From: Rhodocyclales bacterium
GTDB lineage: Bacteria > Pseudomonadota > Gammaproteobacteria > Burkholderiales > Rhodocyclaceae
DNA length: 64,000 nucleotides
Direction: 5' to 3'
Assembly (NCBI GenBank): GCA_028292505.1
Contig: JAQGMF010000030.1
Coordinates: 86,824 to 150,823 of the forward strand
The notes under the pieces were generated by a model. It was given only the letters and a program-made list of their open reading frames with translations. It ran no database searches and was not told where the DNA came from. The position numbers and the translations under genes were made by a program. Shown piece after piece: positions 63,686 through 64,000 of this stretch; positions within the stretch are counted from its first letter, which is position 1; the number at the start of each line of letters is the position of its first letter.

Positions 63686-63694
63686 AAATAATTT

Positions 63695-63771
63695 TGGGGC
63701 GACATACCGGGTTCGAACCGGTGACACCTGGAATCACAATCCAGTACTCTACCAACTGAGCTAATGCCGCC
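63695..63771 (-). tRNA. tRNA-His (anticodon GTG)
   Basis: On the minus strand GCGGCAT pairs with ATGTCGC. The anticodon loop in CTGGATTGTGATTCCAG reads GTG, and the T-loop is TTCGAAC. The gene encodes CCA and the extra G(-1) opposite C73 that is the identity element of histidine tRNA. Confidence 0.95.
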
Positions 63772-63790
63772 ATTGATACTGAACCTGCTA

Positions 63791-63867
63791 TGGCCTGCCC
63801 GAAGGGAATCGAACCCCTAACCTACGGCTTAGAAGGCCGTTGCTCTATCCAGTTGAGCTACGGGCAG
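63791..63867 (-). tRNA. tRNA-Arg (anticodon TCT)
   Basis: The acceptor stem CTGCCCG/CGGGCAG, D-arm AGCTCAACTGGATAGAGC and anticodon arm ACGGCCTTCTAAGCCGT give anticodon TCT, reading the rare AGA/AGG arginine codons. The T-loop is TTCGATT and CCA is encoded. Confidence 0.95.
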
Positions 63868-63929
63868 ATCTGAACAAGCCGCAAGCGGAGGGTTTGAAAC
63901 TTGGGATCCGGCTTGGCCTCGGGTAAAAC

Positions 63930-64000
63930 TGGTCGGGGTGGAGGGATTCGAACTCTCGACATCTTGCTCCCAAAGCAAGCGCGCTACCGGGCTGCGCTAC
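63930..64000 (-). tRNA. tRNA-Pro (anticodon TGG), cut at window edge
   Basis: The minus-strand anticodon arm CTTGCTTTGGGAGCAAG reads TGG. The T-loop TTCGAAT and encoded CCA are present. The first six or so acceptor bases lie beyond the window. With the arginine and histidine genes it forms one tRNA operon. Confidence 0.93.

Overview
The window looks like a chromosomal segment of a betaproteobacterium, most likely order Burkholderiales. This rests on the high GC coding style, the Burkholderiales-like type VI secretion (T6SS) gene set, the ParC and RIO-kinase neighbourhood, and a Pro-Arg-His tRNA cluster. No species can be assigned by eye. Nearly all of the window is coding.

Left edge (1-7144): a truncated HD-GYP protein, a RIO-type kinase, parC (topoisomerase IV subunit A) and a secreted MORN-repeat protein. 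From 7285 to 11088 lies a first signalling triad: a membrane Ser/Thr kinase, an FHA protein and a PP2C phosphatase. A polyuronate block follows (11464-16822): LacI-type regulator, GH88 unsaturated uronyl hydrolase, an orphan family 5 solute-binding protein and a PL7 alginate lyase.

Centre (16873-51824): one complete T6SS locus in two divergent arms. The minus arm carries tssA, tssB, tssC, two hcp genes, tagJ, tssE, tssF, tssG and clpV. The plus arm carries tssJ, tssK, tssL, tssM, tagF and a second kinase. A long minus-strand run follows: TPR-methyltransferase, vgrG, a DUF2169-pentapeptide fusion, a second pentapeptide protein, DUF3540, a DUF4150 PAAR-like tip, a small membrane protein, a second FHA protein, a second PP2C phosphatase and a glycine-zipper lipoprotein. 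The kinase/FHA/phosphatase system is therefore present twice. The T6SS machine is built around a ClpV-recycled TssB/TssC sheath with a DUF4150/VgrG spike. No toxin or immunity gene is recognisable.

Right part (51946-63077): an M23 endopeptidase lipoprotein, then a second polyuronate block. It holds a paralogue of the family 5 binding protein, a PL5-fold lyase, a small secreted unknown, a secreted beta-helix lyase-like protein, a membrane histidine kinase with a FixJ-type regulator, and a family 1 sugar-binding protein. The leader between the beta-helix gene and the kinase holds tandem 16-base repeats, a candidate promoter and an intrinsic terminator, which is the most interesting unexplained regulatory structure here. 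The window ends in minus-strand tRNA-Pro, tRNA-Arg and tRNA-His genes.

A dimeric REP-like repeat of about 79 bases occurs six times, always between genes and mostly inside the T6SS locus. One copy carries a different REP-like palindrome nested inside it. No CRISPR array, transposase, integrase or rRNA was seen.
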